Positions 20,478 through 31,224 of a stretch of DNA of 64,000 nucleotides are shown here, one piece after another. The stretch lies in the NCBI GenBank assembly GCA_002013415.1, contig MAEX01000008.1, positions 1-64,000 of the forward strand. The letters are read 5' to 3'. This DNA comes from Mycobacterium sp. D16Q14 (lineage in GTDB: Bacteria > Actinomycetota > Actinomycetes > Mycobacteriales > Mycobacteriaceae). The notes under the pieces were generated by a model that had not been told where the DNA came from, searched no databases, and worked only from the letters and a program-made list of their open reading frames with translations. The translations under genes and the position numbers were made by a program. The number at the start of each line of letters is the position of its first letter. The stretch's first letter is position 1.

Positions 20478-21989
20478 CTATTCCTCCACCCATCCTTCCG
20501 GATGCGCCGCGGGCGCGGGGGCAGGGGATGTGGATTCCTTGACCTGTTGGGTGCGGTTCAGCAGGTCGGCCACATCGATGCCCGAAATCTTCAGGCTCTC
20601 AATCACTTTCGCCACTGCCTGCGGGCTTACTCCTAAAAGGGTGCCCAACGCGTCCCGGGTATCGCCGGAGCCGCCGATGATGGACAGCCTTTCAATCTCG
20701 CCGATCGGTTTTGATGCGGCTTCGGTTGCCTGCACCACCGACGCAAGGATGTCTGGCAGCGTGAGCAGTCGGGCTGCCTCAGGCGTGTAGGCATTGAGTG
20801 CCGCCGCGACTTCCTTCTTACCGTCGGCCTCGGCCAGCAGCTTGGCCTTGATGCCGTCCGCCTCGGCGATCAGCTTGGCCTTGGTGCCGTCGGCGGCAGC
20901 CTGCTGCTCGATCCGGAAGGCGTCCGCGGCTGCCTTGCGGGCGTCGGCTTCTGCCGAACCCTTCTGCCGCTCGGCCTCGGCATCGGCCTGCGCCTTCAGG
21001 ATCGCGGCCTGCCGACTGCCCTCCGCGATGGCGATGTCGGCCTGGCGACGTGCTTCGGCTGGGGCTATGACATCGGCCTGCAACGCGGCCTGGGCCTGCT
21101 CGGTACGACGTTGCTCCACCTCGGTGCGGGCCTGCATACGCGCGGCCTCCGCCTGCTCGCGGGCGATGCCCACGTCCTTTTCGGCCCGGGCCTGGGCCAA
21201 GGGACCCGCCTGGTCTGCTTGGGCGTTCTCGGCTTCGGTCTGCGCGCGCAGGCGGGCCAGTTCCACGTCGCGCTTCTGGTTGGCGGAGGCGATCGCGGTA
21301 TCGGCCTCGGCCTGCGCGATGGAGCCGGCCTGCCGGGCTTGAGCCGACTGAATCTGTGCGTCCCGCTCGGCCTGGGCAGTGCCGACCGTCGCGTCGCGGC
21401 GCACTTCGGCGATGCGACGCTGGCCGAGAGACTCCAGGTACCCATTGCGGTCGGAGATACCCGCGATCTTGAGGACATCGACCTCCATGCCGATGCGGGC
21501 GAGATCGCCGCCGGCCTCCTCGACGACGCTGCGCGCCAGAGAGTCGCGATTGGAGTTCAGGTCCTCGACGGTCATCGTCGCGGTGATGCCGCGCAGGCTG
21601 CCTGCCAGGATCTCGTTGATCTGCCGCTGCAACTCGCTGAGATCCGCGGTGAGGAAGCGCTGGACGGCGGTCTGCACCGCCTCGTCGTTCGATCCGATGC
21701 GCACCAGCCCTACGGCCTCAACATTGACCGGAACACCGTTGTTGGACAACGCATTCTGCAGATTGATGTTCACGTTGAACGGTTCAAGCGACATGATGTC
21801 CACCCGTTCGATGCCGGGCATCTTGAAACGGGCACCACCGCGCACCACCTTCGGCTGGCCGCGCCCCGTGAACACCGCGACCTCGTTCGGCGGCACTTTG
21901 ATGTAGTTGCGTACGTAGATCAGCGGCAGCGCCACGAAGATCACCAGCGCCGCGATGGCGATGGTGACGATGATGAGAAGCGAACTCAT
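20478..21989 (-). CDS. flotillin-family SPFH protein
   Basis: The 503-aa product has an N-terminal membrane segment (SLLIIVTIAIAALVIFVALP), then the SPFH/band-7 domain (VPPNEVAVFTGRGQPKVVRGG; PFNVNINLQNALSNNGVPV). A long Ala/Glu/Gln-rich coiled coil follows (about residues 190-400, with repeated QAEAD/AEADG elements), then a C-terminal tail. This is the FloT/YuaG architecture: a scaffold of membrane microdomains. It is downstream of an NfeD-like gene in the same orientation, the standard flotillin-NfeD pair. Confidence 0.92.
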   Translation of the reverse strand: MSSLLIIVTIAIAALVIFVALPLIYVRNYIKVPPNEVAVFTGRGQPKVVRGGARFKMPGIERVDIMSLEPFNVNINLQNALSNNGVPVNVEAVGLVRIGSNDEAVQTAVQRFLTADLSELQRQINEILAGSLRGITATMTVEDLNSNRDSLARSVVEEAGGDLARIGMEVDVLKIAGISDRNGYLESLGQRRIAEVRRDATVGTAQAERDAQIQSAQARQAGSIAQAEADTAIASANQKRDVELARLRAQTEAENAQADQAGPLAQARAEKDVGIAREQAEAARMQARTEVEQRRTEQAQAALQADVIAPAEARRQADIAIAEGSRQAAILKAQADAEAERQKGSAEADARKAAADAFRIEQQAAADGTKAKLIAEADGIKAKLLAEADGKKEVAAALNAYTPEAARLLTLPDILASVVQATEAASKPIGEIERLSIIGGSGDTRDALGTLLGVSPQAVAKVIESLKISGIDVADLLNRTQQVKESTSPAPAPAAHPEGWVEE

Positions 21990-22006
21990 GCGGGTTTCCT
22001 TTGTGT

Positions 22007-22040
22007 TGTGAACTTGTGGTGTGAACTAACGGTGTGACGG
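22007..22040. repeat. 13-bp direct repeats upstream of the flotillin gene
   Basis: TGTGAACT at 22007-22014 and at 22020-22027, and TGTGA at 22033-22037, fall exactly 13 bp apart. This makes a short degenerate tandem repeat within the 61-bp gap between the NfeD-like gene and the flotillin gene. On the minus strand the unit reads AGTTCACA. It could be a regulator site or chance. Confidence 0.4.
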
Positions 22041-22050
22041 GGAGGGTTCA

Positions 22051-22563
22051 TCAGAGACTTGCCTCGGGAACGCTGACCACGTGCAGGTACTCGGAGTCCA
22101 CGTCGGCGATGTAGACGGCGGCGTTCTTGGCCAGCCCCTCGGGCTCATCGGTGATCGCCCGTGAACGCACCCGGTTGCCGTCCGCGTCGGTGAACGCGAT
22201 CTCGCCCCAGCCGCCGCCCGGGGGCACCTCCAGGGTCACCGTGCCGAGTCGTCCGATATAGGACGCGCGCCCCGAGTGTGAGTTCGCCTGCTGGCGTCGC
22301 AGATACGTCAGGAGAAGTTGCAGGACCGACACTAGCGCAACAGCGCACACGGCGGCGATGATTGCTGTCGGCAGCGCTGAGATGCCCAGGGCCGAGCCGA
22401 CGAATCCGCCGGCGCCTGCGCCCGTCAGTGCGGCAGAAACCGAGGTCAGGCTCAGAAATGGCATCCCGTCGCCGTGGCCGGTATCGGTCAGCAGCAGTGC
22501 CGAGAGCACCGCTATCCCGCCGACCGCAAAGGCCGCGAGGTACCCGATTGTCAGACCGTCCAC
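22051..22563 (-). CDS. NfeD-like membrane protein, flotillin partner
   Basis: The 170-aa product has three hydrophobic segments: YLAAFAVGGIAVLSALLLTD, the middle Gly/Ala segment GAGAGGFVGSALGISAL, and IIAAVCAVALVSVLQLLLTYL. A small C-terminal OB-like domain follows (YIGRLGTVTLEVPPGGGWGE through VVSVPEASL). This matches the short NfeD/YuaF type that accompanies flotillins and is thought to act with them in membrane organisation. It is first in a two-gene unit with the flotillin gene. Confidence 0.8.
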   Translation of the reverse strand: MDGLTIGYLAAFAVGGIAVLSALLLTDTGHGDGMPFLSLTSVSAALTGAGAGGFVGSALGISALPTAIIAAVCAVALVSVLQLLLTYLRRQQANSHSGRASYIGRLGTVTLEVPPGGGWGEIAFTDADGNRVRSRAITDEPEGLAKNAAVYIADVDSEYLHVVSVPEASL

Positions 22564-22692
22564 TCGCGCCCCTCCCCGTTGCCGACGCCGATGTTCGCCA
22601 CTACCGACATAGGTACCACGAATCGGTCCTGCTGGCTACGGTCTGCCGGGCTGAACAGGCGCACGATTGGCCCTGCGCGGTACCGTCATGGG

Positions 22693-23976
22693 GTGCCACA
22701 CCTAGCGGCAGTTTCGGCGGACGCGCATCGGGACATCACCGACGATGCTGTCGTGATCGTCGGCGGCGGTCCTGTTGGGTTGCTCGCTGCCACATTGTTG
22801 GCGCGCCAGGGAATTCACGTGGTTGTGCTGGAGGCCGCCGGTTCGAAAGAACGCCAGCGGCACCGGAACTGCGCGACATTCGTCGGGCACTCGACGTTGC
22901 GGCGGTATGACCGGGTGGCGCCCGAACTGGGCGCGCGGCTGCGCCAATCGGCGCTCGCGGTCCATGGCGTCCAAACCTTCTATCAGGGCCGCCCGGTATT
23001 CGTCATGTCCTCGTACGCTCCGTCGCGAATTCCTGGTCCGTGGAATCCGGCGGCATGGGGAATGAGCCTGTCGCAGCGCGCTATTGAAGAAGAGACACTT
23101 GCCGAGGCATTGAATCTGGGTGTGGAGTACCACTGCGGGATCGCCGTCACCGACATCAACACCGACCACACCGGCGCACGGCTCACCCTCGCCAGCGGTG
23201 ACCGGCTGCGCGCCAGCTACGTCATCGCCGCCGACGGCTCCAAGTCGGCCATTCGCCAGGCGCTGGGCATCGGGATGTCGGAGCGGCCGCCGTCGCCGCC
23301 GTCCGTGGTGATCGACGTCGAACCGCATCCGGACGGGGTCACGGTCGATCTGCCCGTGCAGATCCAGTACCACCACCCCGATCTCGGCGGGCGCCACGCC
23401 ATTCGCTTGCCGTACCCGGACGGCCTGCGCCTCGATGTTCAGTTCCTGTCCAGCGATGCCGAGACACCGACGACCGAGCAGGTGCGCTCGTGGGTGACAG
23501 TGCTCACCGGTGATGCCTGGTATGCAGACCACATCAGGTCGGTCGAGGTGCATCAGACCGTTCAGGCAGTAGCTGCCAGCTATACCGACGTGAATCGCCG
23601 GGTGCTGCTCGCGGGTGAGGCCGCCCATCAGTTCGCCCCGCTGGGCGGCCGCAGCCTCAACTCGGGTGTGTCCGACGCGGTCGCGGCCGCGGAGGCCATC
23701 GCCGAGGCGCTGGGCGAGTCCAGCGATCTTGCCGCGGCCTGGTTGGCGATCAACCGCAGTGCTCGCGAGCGGCGCCGGTCGGGGGTGCGTAACCGGATGC
23801 TGTCCGTGCGGGCGCAGCGAGTCCTCGACGGTTCGGACGTATCCATGCGGGCCAGACGCACGATGGCCGCCAAATCCGCGCCTCATATCTGGATCGCGGG
23901 TGCCTGGCTGACGGCGGGTCTGGTGCGACCCACGGCGATTCCGCATATCAGCAGGTCGGGAGTCACGTGGTCCTGA
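22693..23976 (+). CDS. FAD-dependent monooxygenase (UbiH/PHBH-type)
   Basis: The 427-aa product from GTG 22693 begins just ahead of the dinucleotide-binding [20 protein letters not shown]. It contains [18 protein letters not shown] (the DG motif) and [19 protein letters not shown] near the C-terminus (the second FAD motif, normally GDAAH). The Asp-to-Glu change is unusual but conservative. A much longer open frame upstream is rejected, since it overlaps the divergent NfeD gene. Substrate unknown; the class hydroxylates aromatic or polyketide compounds. Confidence 0.85.
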
Positions 23977-24010
23977 GGCGCCCGGGGGAGTGGCGGCCCC
24001 CTACGCCGGT

Positions 24011-24039
24011 TTGGTTTGGTGGCGTTACGCGGGTATCCT
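24011..24039 (+). promoter_or_regulatory. candidate promoter of the infA-rpoA operon
   Basis: TTGGTT (24011-24016), a 17-bp spacer and TATCCT (24034-24039) form a plausible housekeeping-sigma promoter in the 205-bp gap before infA. It would leave a leader of about 135 nt. A separate TTGACC at 24039-24044 overlaps the -10 but has no good partner. Confidence 0.5.
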
Positions 24040-24181
24040 TGACCAACGGTGCGGCTTTCGTGCCGACTATCTGCGTGCCCAGTCCTGGACTTTCCTGTTA
24101 CCGGCTCACGTTCGAGGGTCGGTAAAGTTTGCCGTGTCATGCCGGCGACAGCCGGAGCAGGCAATCAGAATCGCGGAGGAT

Positions 24182-24403
24182 ATGGCTAAGAAAGACGGAG
24201 CCATCGAGGTCGAGGGTCGGGTGGTCGAACCCCTGCCCAATGCGATGTTTCGCATTGAGCTGGAGAACGGACACAAGGTGCTCGCCCACATCAGCGGCAA
24301 GATGCGGCAGCACTACATCCGCATCCTGCCCGAGGACAGAGTGGTAGTGGAGTTGTCTCCCTACGACCTGTCCCGCGGTCGGATCGTTTACCGGTACAAG
24401 TAA
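24182..24403 (+). CDS. infA: translation initiation factor IF-1
   Basis: 73-aa S1/OB-fold factor occupying the ribosomal A site during initiation. It starts [20 protein letters not shown] and ends [16 protein letters not shown], typical in full. The ATG at 24182 follows GCGGAGGA. The open frame extends upstream without homology. First gene of the alpha operon. Confidence 0.98.
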
Positions 24404-24431
24404 CTACAACCGCAAGACAGGATCGAAGAAC

Positions 24432-24545
24432 GTGAAGGTGAACCCGAGCGTCAAGCCGATCTGCGACAAGTGCCGCGTCATCCGCCGGCACGGGCGGGTC
24501 ATGGTGATCTGCCAGGACCCGCGCCACAAGCAGCGGCAGGGCTAG
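24432..24545 (+). CDS. rpmJ: 50S ribosomal protein L36, zinc-binding form
   Basis: 37-aa protein read from GTG 24432: [20 protein letters not shown], continuing to QRQG and TAG at 24543-24545. The ligands Cys11, Cys14, Cys27 and His32 of the zinc ribbon are all present, so this is the C+ form used when zinc is sufficient. It sits 28 nt after infA, the usual place. Confidence 0.96.
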   Translation: MKVNPSVKPICDKCRVIRRHGRVMVICQDPRHKQRQG

Positions 24546-24710
24546 TCAGGACTTCCGTAAGGACCTGGCTGACTACATAACTGAATGATGACCTCCCAGA
24601 ACCACTGACCGGGTACGCCGGACAGACACCCCCGGAACGGAGGCCGGGGCCCCAACCTAGAGGGGGCGGACTGGGAACAGACCTTCGTTGAATGAAAGAG
24701 GAACTGCCGC
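24546..24710 (+). other. leader region between rpmJ and rpsM
   Basis: This 165-nt non-coding gap lies inside a ribosomal operon. It holds a small GC stem (CCCCGG at 24630-24635 with CCGGGG at 24644-24649) and C- or G-rich runs that could pair in more than one way, ending in GAAAGAGGA before rpsM. It may be an autoregulatory leader or processing site. No known leader class is recognised. Confidence 0.35.
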
Positions 24711-25085
24711 ATGGCACGTCTCGTAGGCGTCGACCTACCGCGCGATAAGCGAATGGAAATCGCGCTCACCTATATCTATGGCATTGGCCGGACCCGCTCC
24801 AAGGAGATCCTGGCCGCCACGGGCATCAGCCCCGAGCAGCGCAGCAAGGACCTGACCGATGATCAGGTGACTCAGCTGCGTGAATACATCGAAGCCTCTC
24901 TCAAGGTGGAGGGTGACCTGCGCCGCGAGGTGCAGGCTGACATCCGCCGCAAGATTGAGATCGGCTGCTACCAGGGCCTGCGCCACCGTCGCGGCCTGCC
25001 GGTGCGCGGTCAGCGGACCAAGACCAATGCGCGTACCCGCAAGGGACCGAAGCGCACCATCGCCGGCAAGAAGAAGGCCAGGTAA
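24711..25085 (+). CDS. rpsM: 30S ribosomal protein S13
   Basis: Head protein contacting P-site tRNA and large-subunit bridges. The 124-aa product starts [20 protein letters not shown] and ends with the tRNA-contacting basic tail [37 protein letters not shown] is the conserved signature. It follows GAAAGAGGA at normal spacing. Confidence 0.98.
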   Translation: MARLVGVDLPRDKRMEIALTYIYGIGRTRSKEILAATGISPEQRSKDLTDDQVTQLREYIEASLKVEGDLRREVQADIRRKIEIGCYQGLRHRRGLPVRGQRTKTNARTRKGPKRTIAGKKKAR

Positions 25086-25090
25086 CCCAA

Positions 25091-25507
25091 ATGGCACCAA
25101 CCAAAAAGGGCGCTGCGGGCCCCAAGAAGGCGCAGAAGACCCGTCGCCGGGAAAAGAAGAACATCCCGCTCGGCGCCGCTCATATCAAGAGCACGTTCAA
25201 CAACACGATCGTTTCGATCACCGACCCGCAGGGCAACGTCATCGCCTGGGCGTCGTCCGGTCACGTCGGCTTCAAGGGCTCGCGCAAGTCGACTCCGTTC
25301 GCCGCGCAGCTGGCTGCCGAGAACGCGGCTCGCAAGGCTCAGGAACACGGCGTCAAGAAGGTCGACGTGTTTGTCAAGGGTCCCGGCTCCGGCCGTGAGA
25401 CCGCCATCCGCTCGCTGCAGGCCGCAGGCCTCGAAGTGGGCGCGATTTCCGATGTCACTCCACAGCCGCACAACGGTTGCCGTCCGCCCAAGCGGCGCCG
25501 GGTCTAA
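25091..25507 (+). CDS. rpsK: 30S ribosomal protein S11
   Basis: Platform protein lining the mRNA exit channel. The 138-aa product has a Lys-rich N-terminus, the core [20 protein letters not shown] and the family C-terminus [18 protein letters not shown]. It lies 5 nt after rpsM. Confidence 0.98.
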   Translation: MAPTKKGAAGPKKAQKTRRREKKNIPLGAAHIKSTFNNTIVSITDPQGNVIAWASSGHVGFKGSRKSTPFAAQLAAENAARKAQEHGVKKVDVFVKGPGSGRETAIRSLQAAGLEVGAISDVTPQPHNGCRPPKRRRV

Positions 25508-25522
25508 GGGAGGTTTGAACTA

Positions 25523-26128
25523 ATGGCTCGTTATACCGGACCCGTCACTCGCAAGTCCCGTCGTTTGGGCGTCGACCTCGTCGGTGGCTCCAGCGCGTAC
25601 GAGAAGCGTCCTTACCCCCCCGGCCAGCATGGCCGCGCGCGGGTCAAGGAGAGCGAATACCGCACGCAGCTGCAGGAGAAGCAGAAGGCTCGCTTCACCT
25701 ACGGCGTCATGGAGAAGCAGTTCCGTCGCTACTACGCCGAGGCCAACCGGCACTCCGGCAAGACCGGTGAGCAGCTGCTGCAGATCCTGGAGACCCGTCT
25801 CGACAACGTTGTGTACCGGGCCGGCCTGGCCCGTACCCGCCGGATGGCCCGCCAGCTGGTGTCGCATGGACACTTCACGGTCAACAACGTGAAGGTCGAT
25901 GTGCCCAGCTACCGGGTGTCGCAGTACGACATCATCGACGTCAAGGAAAAGTCGCTGAACACCTTGCCGTTCGAGGTCGCACGCGAGACCGCAGGCGACC
26001 GGCCCATCCCGGGCTGGCTGCAGGTTGTTGGCGAGCGCCAGCGCATTCTGGTGCACCAGCTCCCCGAGCGTTCGCAGATCGATGTGCCGCTCACCGAGCA
26101 GCTGATCGTCGAGTTCTACTCGAAGTAA
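25523..26128 (+). CDS. rpsD: 30S ribosomal protein S4, zinc-free form
   Basis: 16S assembly initiator. The 201-aa product contains PYPPGQHGRARVKESEYRTQ, the S4 RNA-binding domain (TRRMARQLVSHGHFTVNNVK) and the C-terminus DVPLTEQLIVEFYSK. The protein has no cysteine, so it is the zinc-free S4 type. In enterobacteria S4 represses the alpha operon; not tested here. AGGGAGG precedes the ATG. Confidence 0.98.
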   Translation: MARYTGPVTRKSRRLGVDLVGGSSAYEKRPYPPGQHGRARVKESEYRTQLQEKQKARFTYGVMEKQFRRYYAEANRHSGKTGEQLLQILETRLDNVVYRAGLARTRRMARQLVSHGHFTVNNVKVDVPSYRVSQYDIIDVKEKSLNTLPFEVARETAGDRPIPGWLQVVGERQRILVHQLPERSQIDVPLTEQLIVEFYSK

Positions 26129-26163
26129 GAAGTCGGGCCGCCTATCCGGGCTGCCCTTACTGA

Positions 26164-27258
<1,095 letters not shown>

Positions 27259-27316
27259 CACAATCCGTCCCGGCCCTACCTGATACGGGGGCCGGCCCCG
27301 AATAGGAGATAGTGCA

Positions 27317-27877
27317 ATGCCCAAGCCCAAAAAGGGTCAGCGGCTCGGTGGGTCGTCTTCACACCAGAAGGCGATCCTGGCCAACCTTGCCACCGCGCTG
27401 TTCGAGCACGGCCGGATCAAGACCACCGAGACCAAGGCCCGTGTGCTGCGGCCGTACGCCGAGAAGCTGATCACCCACGCCAAGAAGGGTGATCTGCACA
27501 ACCGGCGCGAGGTGCTCAAGAAGATCCGCGACAAGGACGTCGTCCACGCTCTCTTCGACGAGATCGGTCCGTTCTACTCAGATCGCAACGGTGGCTACAC
27601 ACGCATCATCAAGGTCGAGAACCGCAAGGGCGATAACGCGCCCATGGCGATCATCGAGCTGGTGAAGGAGAAGACGGTCACCTCCGAGGCCGACCGGGCT
27701 CGCCGGGTCGCTTCGACCAAGCAGGCTGAAGCTCCGGCCGCCGCTGAGGCTGAGGAGACTCCTGTCGAGGACGCCGTCGAGGTCGAGACCGACACTGCCG
27801 ATGATGCGGCCGCCGAGGATGAAGGTGCGGCGGACGCCGCAACTGACACGGCCGAGGACGCAGACAAGAAGGAGTGA
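27317..27877 (+). CDS. rplQ: 50S ribosomal protein L17 with acidic tail
   Basis: The first ~120 residues are standard L17 ([40 protein letters not shown]). The remaining ~65 residues are a low-complexity Ala/Glu/Asp tail (for example [17 protein letters not shown]), making it 186 aa against about 120 in many bacteria. Acidic L17 tails of varying length occur in mycobacteria. The stop is 3 nt before the truA start. Confidence 0.97.
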   Translation: MPKPKKGQRLGGSSSHQKAILANLATALFEHGRIKTTETKARVLRPYAEKLITHAKKGDLHNRREVLKKIRDKDVVHALFDEIGPFYSDRNGGYTRIIKVENRKGDNAPMAIIELVKEKTVTSEADRARRVASTKQAEAPAAAEAEETPVEDAVEVETDTADDAAAEDEGAADAATDTAEDADKKE

Positions 27878-27880
27878 CCT

Positions 27881-28765
27881 TTGGTCACCTCTGACAACCA
27901 GCCCGCTACCGGAGACGGTGGCGGGCTGGTTCGTTTACGGCTCGATATCGCCTACGACGGAACCGATTTCGCGGGCTGGGCGACTCAAGTCAACCAGCGC
28001 ACGGTCGCGGGGGTGCTGGGCGAGGCGTTCACGACCATCGTGGGCGAGCCGGTGTCGCTGTACGCCGCCGGGCGCACGGATTCGGGCGTGCATGCGACAG
28101 GCCAGGTGGCGCACCTGGACATCCCACACGCCCGGCTACCGGAAATTCTCGGCAGATCCCGCTCCGCGGATGCGCCGGAATTCGGCAGGCTGATTCGGCG
28201 GCTGTCGCGCTTCCTGCCCAAAGACGTACGTGTGATCGATATCTGCCGCGCCCCGGCGCATTTCGATGCCCGGTTCTCTGCCTTGCGGCGGCACTACGAG
28301 TACCGGATATCGACGGCGCCGTTCGGAGTGCTGCCTCTCGCGCGGCATGAGGTCGTCGGATGGCACCGTCCACTGGACGTCGGCGCTATGGCGGAGGCCT
28401 CACGGAGACTATTGGGGCTGAACGATTTCGCAGCCTTCTGCCGCCATCGTGACGGCGCCACGACGATCCGCGAATTGCAGCGGTTCGACTGGACGGCCGA
28501 CGGGCATCAACTGGCCGCGCACGTGAGTGCCGACGCGTTCTGCTGGTCGATGGTGCGTTCGCTGGTGGGTGCGGTGCTGGTGGTGGGGGAGGGCAGGCGG
28601 CCGGTGCAGTGGTGCGCCGACTTGTTGAAGAAGGAAAGGCGTTCAAGCGATTTCGCTGCGGCGCCGGCACGCGGACTGACGCTGGTCGGTGTCGACTATC
28701 CGCCGGACGACGAGATGGCGGCACGTGTGTTGATCACCCGCGACATTCGAGTGCGGCAGGACTAA
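27881..28765 (+). CDS. truA: tRNA pseudouridine(38-40) synthase TruA
   Basis: Isomerises uridines 38-40 of tRNA anticodon stems. The 294-aa product from TTG 27881 has AAGGAG 7 nt upstream. Motifs: [16 protein letters not shown] at the N-terminus and [18 protein letters not shown] with catalytic Asp67, then the C-terminal [20 protein letters not shown]. It follows rplQ as in other actinobacteria, and its stop is 1 nt from the end of the convergent cutinase gene. Confidence 0.95.
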   Translation: MVTSDNQPATGDGGGLVRLRLDIAYDGTDFAGWATQVNQRTVAGVLGEAFTTIVGEPVSLYAAGRTDSGVHATGQVAHLDIPHARLPEILGRSRSADAPEFGRLIRRLSRFLPKDVRVIDICRAPAHFDARFSALRRHYEYRISTAPFGVLPLARHEVVGWHRPLDVGAMAEASRRLLGLNDFAAFCRHRDGATTIRELQRFDWTADGHQLAAHVSADAFCWSMVRSLVGAVLVVGEGRRPVQWCADLLKKERRSSDFAAAPARGLTLVGVDYPPDDEMAARVLITRDIRVRQD

Positions 28766-28766
28766 C

Positions 28767-29483
28767 TTACTCGGCGGACTCGGCTTCGCCGTGCCGGTTG
28801 AGTTTCGAGGCGACGAAGGCCGCGGCCTCAGCGGGTAGCCCGGTGCGTTCGTATGAGGTGTGGGCATCCCAGCTGTTGTTGGGTCCGGCCATGCAGATCG
28901 GATCTCCTTGATTGCAAAGATCGACTGCACGGGAACCGAATACGCCTGCAATACCGCTCAGTGGGCCACCGGTTCGGTGGGTGGCGTTGCCGAATGTTGC
29001 GATGGCGACGACGCGGTCGCCCACCGTGGGAGGCAGGGGGCGGTTGAACCCGATTCCCACGTTCGGGACACCGATGATGGTGTCGATCACCTCGGCGCCC
29101 ATGGAGTACCCGCCGATGACGAACTTTGTCCGCGGACAACTGGCGGCCACCGATTGCAGGTGATTGCTGAGATCGTTGGCTCCACCGCCGGCCGAGAAAA
29201 TACCCGCGTCGTAGTTGACGGGGTAGACGTTCATACTGGCGCCAGTGGACTGGATGCGTGGGGTCAAGGAGTCCACGAACTCATCGCCGACCCGGCCCAA
29301 TCCGACGGGCTCCTTGCGTCCCCGCGCAAAGGAGACGTCGACATCCGAACACGGATCTGCCGATGCTTGAGGTAACGCATAGACAAGTCCGACAACATTC
29401 GCCGTTGACAGCGCGAGCACCGTCAGGGCGACAAGATAACTCAGGACAACGCCGACCCTCGTGCCCCGCTGATGCGTGGTCAC
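28767..29483 (-). CDS. cutinase-family secreted esterase
   Basis: 238-aa alpha/beta hydrolase of the mycobacterial Culp family. A signal peptide (VVLSYLVALTVLALSTANVV region) is followed by DVSFARGRKEPVGLGRVGDE, the family opening. The nucleophile elbow is GGYSMGAEVID, and the C-terminal DPICMAGPNNSWDAHTSY carries the catalytic Asp and His. Likely hydrolyses extracellular ester lipids. Last gene of a minus-strand run of three cutinases, an epoxide-hydrolase-like gene and a permease. Confidence 0.9.
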   Translation of the reverse strand: MTTHQRGTRVGVVLSYLVALTVLALSTANVVGLVYALPQASADPCSDVDVSFARGRKEPVGLGRVGDEFVDSLTPRIQSTGASMNVYPVNYDAGIFSAGGGANDLSNHLQSVAASCPRTKFVIGGYSMGAEVIDTIIGVPNVGIGFNRPLPPTVGDRVVAIATFGNATHRTGGPLSGIAGVFGSRAVDLCNQGDPICMAGPNNSWDAHTSYERTGLPAEAAAFVASKLNRHGEAESAE

Positions 29484-29540
29484 ACCACGATGCTACGGGT
29501 CAGCAAGTTCCTGCGCGCCGTTTCGTGGACTGTGCCCGTG

Positions 29541-30167
29541 CTACAGCTTGCCCGCCACGAACGACGCGGCCTGCGAGGGCAGATTGGTCTGCTCGTAGGT
29601 CTGATGCGCGGTCCATGAGCGGCCGCCCTCCTGGCAGACGGGGTCGCCGGGATTGCACTGGTCGATCCACCGTCCGGCGAGGGGCCCGGTCATGCCGCCA
29701 CCGCGGCGGTCGATGTTCCCGAACGTCGCGATGCCCTTGATCCGGCCCGCGACGTCCGGCGGCGGGTTGTTGGCGACGTCATCCACGACGGTTGCGCCCA
29801 TCGAGTACCCGCCGATCACCAGCTTGGTGTTGGGGCAGGATGCGGCGACGTCGCTGAGGTGTCCGCGCAGGTCGTCGGCGCCTTCCCCGGTGGAGAGCAG
29901 TCCGGCGCTGTAGTTGACGGGGTAGACGTTCATGCTGCCGACCTTGGATCCGAGAGCGTCGACGAACGCCTGCCCCACACGGCCCAGACCGACCGGCTCA
30001 TCACGGCCGCGGGCGAACGAGATATCCACGGCGGCGCACGGATCGGCGTTCGCGGGCGCAGGCTGCGAAATGGTCACCAGGCTGATGAACATGAGCAGGG
30101 CAGCGAGGAGATATCCGGGCCGCCGGACGTGCGAGATGGCAGGTGAAACAGCACTGTGCGTCGTCAC
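29541..30167 (-). CDS. cutinase-family secreted esterase
   Basis: 208-aa Culp protein with a short signal peptide (YLLAALLMFISLVTISQPAP, cleavage near ANA), then AVDISFARGRDEPVGLGRVG. The nucleophile motif is GGYSMGATVVDDVA, and the C-terminal GDPVCQEGGRSWTAHQTYEQ supplies Asp and His. It is closely similar to the neighbouring 238-aa cutinase, so tandem duplication is likely. 57 nt separate the two. Confidence 0.9.
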   Translation of the reverse strand: MTTHSAVSPAISHVRRPGYLLAALLMFISLVTISQPAPANADPCAAVDISFARGRDEPVGLGRVGQAFVDALGSKVGSMNVYPVNYSAGLLSTGEGADDLRGHLSDVAASCPNTKLVIGGYSMGATVVDDVANNPPPDVAGRIKGIATFGNIDRRGGGMTGPLAGRWIDQCNPGDPVCQEGGRSWTAHQTYEQTNLPSQAASFVAGKL

Positions 30168-30224
30168 ACGCGAATGCTACGGGTAAGTCAACCTAGTTGT
30201 CATGTCGGTGCGGTATGGGTCGCG

Positions 30225-31214
30225 TCACCTGGGCGGAAGCGACGCCAGGAACTCGACCATTGCGGAGTTGATCGCGTCGGGCCGCTCCATCTGCACGAAG
30301 TGCCCGGCCCCCTCGACGATCAGAACCGACCTCAGTCCGGGAACGAGATCGGCCATCGCCGTCATCGGGTCGCGACCGAGCATTTCCAGCACCGGATCGG
30401 CCGATCCCGCCATAAAGGCCACCGGTATGTCAATGGGTGTGTCCTGCAGGTGCTCGTTCTGCGCCCACACCAGATCCTCGGCCCGATACCAGTTGAGGCC
30501 GCCGGTGAATCCTGTGCGCGTGAATTCGGCCGCGTAGTAGTCGAGGTCTTGCTCGGACAGCCAATTCCAGGGCAGGGGAGGAGGAGTCGGCAGTACGTCC
30601 AGGTAGCCATTGCGCTTGCCATCCACCTGCGCCGGGTGATCCCAGCAATCCAGATAGCGGTTCGCGCCGCTGAGCGCGTGGAACAGCGTGGCCAGGAAGG
30701 CCTTTGGCCGCGTGTTCAGCTCGGACTCCGCTACACCCGGCTCCTGGAAGTACTCCAGATGCGTGAAGTGCTGAGAGGCAAGGTAGTTGAAGCCAACGCT
30801 CGGTTTGACCGGGAGCCGTCGGGTACGCGGTACCGACAGCTGGACCAGTGCACGGACTCGATCCCCTGCCCAGACGGGCATGTCCCACACCAGATGTGCC
30901 CCGAAATCGTGCCCGCAGAACACCGCGTCCCGAAGATCGAGGGCGTCGAGCAGGCCCACGAGGTCGTTGACGGTGGTGCTGCGGTCATAGGCCGTAGGGT
31001 GCCGCGGCGCCGTTGTACGTCCGTATCCGCGCATGTCCGGTGCGATGGCCCGATATCCGGCCGCCGAAAGGGCGGCCAGCTGGTGGCGCCAGGTGTACCA
31101 GAGCCCGGGAAAGCCATGGCACAGAACAACCGCCGGGCCTTCGCCCTGTTCGGCGACATGCATGTCGATTCCATTGACATGCAGCTGACGGTGGGTGATC
31201 TGGGAGACAGTCAC
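30225..31214 (-). CDS. epoxide hydrolase-like alpha/beta hydrolase
   Basis: The 329-aa product has the oxyanion motif LCHGFPGLWYTWRHQL, then DMRGYGRTTAP, and an aspartate nucleophile in CGHDFGAHLVWDMPVW, as in epoxide hydrolases and haloalkane dehalogenases. A C-terminal GAGHFVQMERPDAIN supplies the His. A long middle segment with several Tyr and Trp residues would be the cap. It lies 10 nt downstream of a cutinase gene, so it is probably co-transcribed. Substrate unknown. Confidence 0.87.
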   Translation of the reverse strand: MTVSQITHRQLHVNGIDMHVAEQGEGPAVVLCHGFPGLWYTWRHQLAALSAAGYRAIAPDMRGYGRTTAPRHPTAYDRSTTVNDLVGLLDALDLRDAVFCGHDFGAHLVWDMPVWAGDRVRALVQLSVPRTRRLPVKPSVGFNYLASQHFTHLEYFQEPGVAESELNTRPKAFLATLFHALSGANRYLDCWDHPAQVDGKRNGYLDVLPTPPPLPWNWLSEQDLDYYAAEFTRTGFTGGLNWYRAEDLVWAQNEHLQDTPIDIPVAFMAGSADPVLEMLGRDPMTAMADLVPGLRSVLIVEGAGHFVQMERPDAINSAMVEFLASLPPR

Positions 31215-31224
31215 CCAGGCGACG

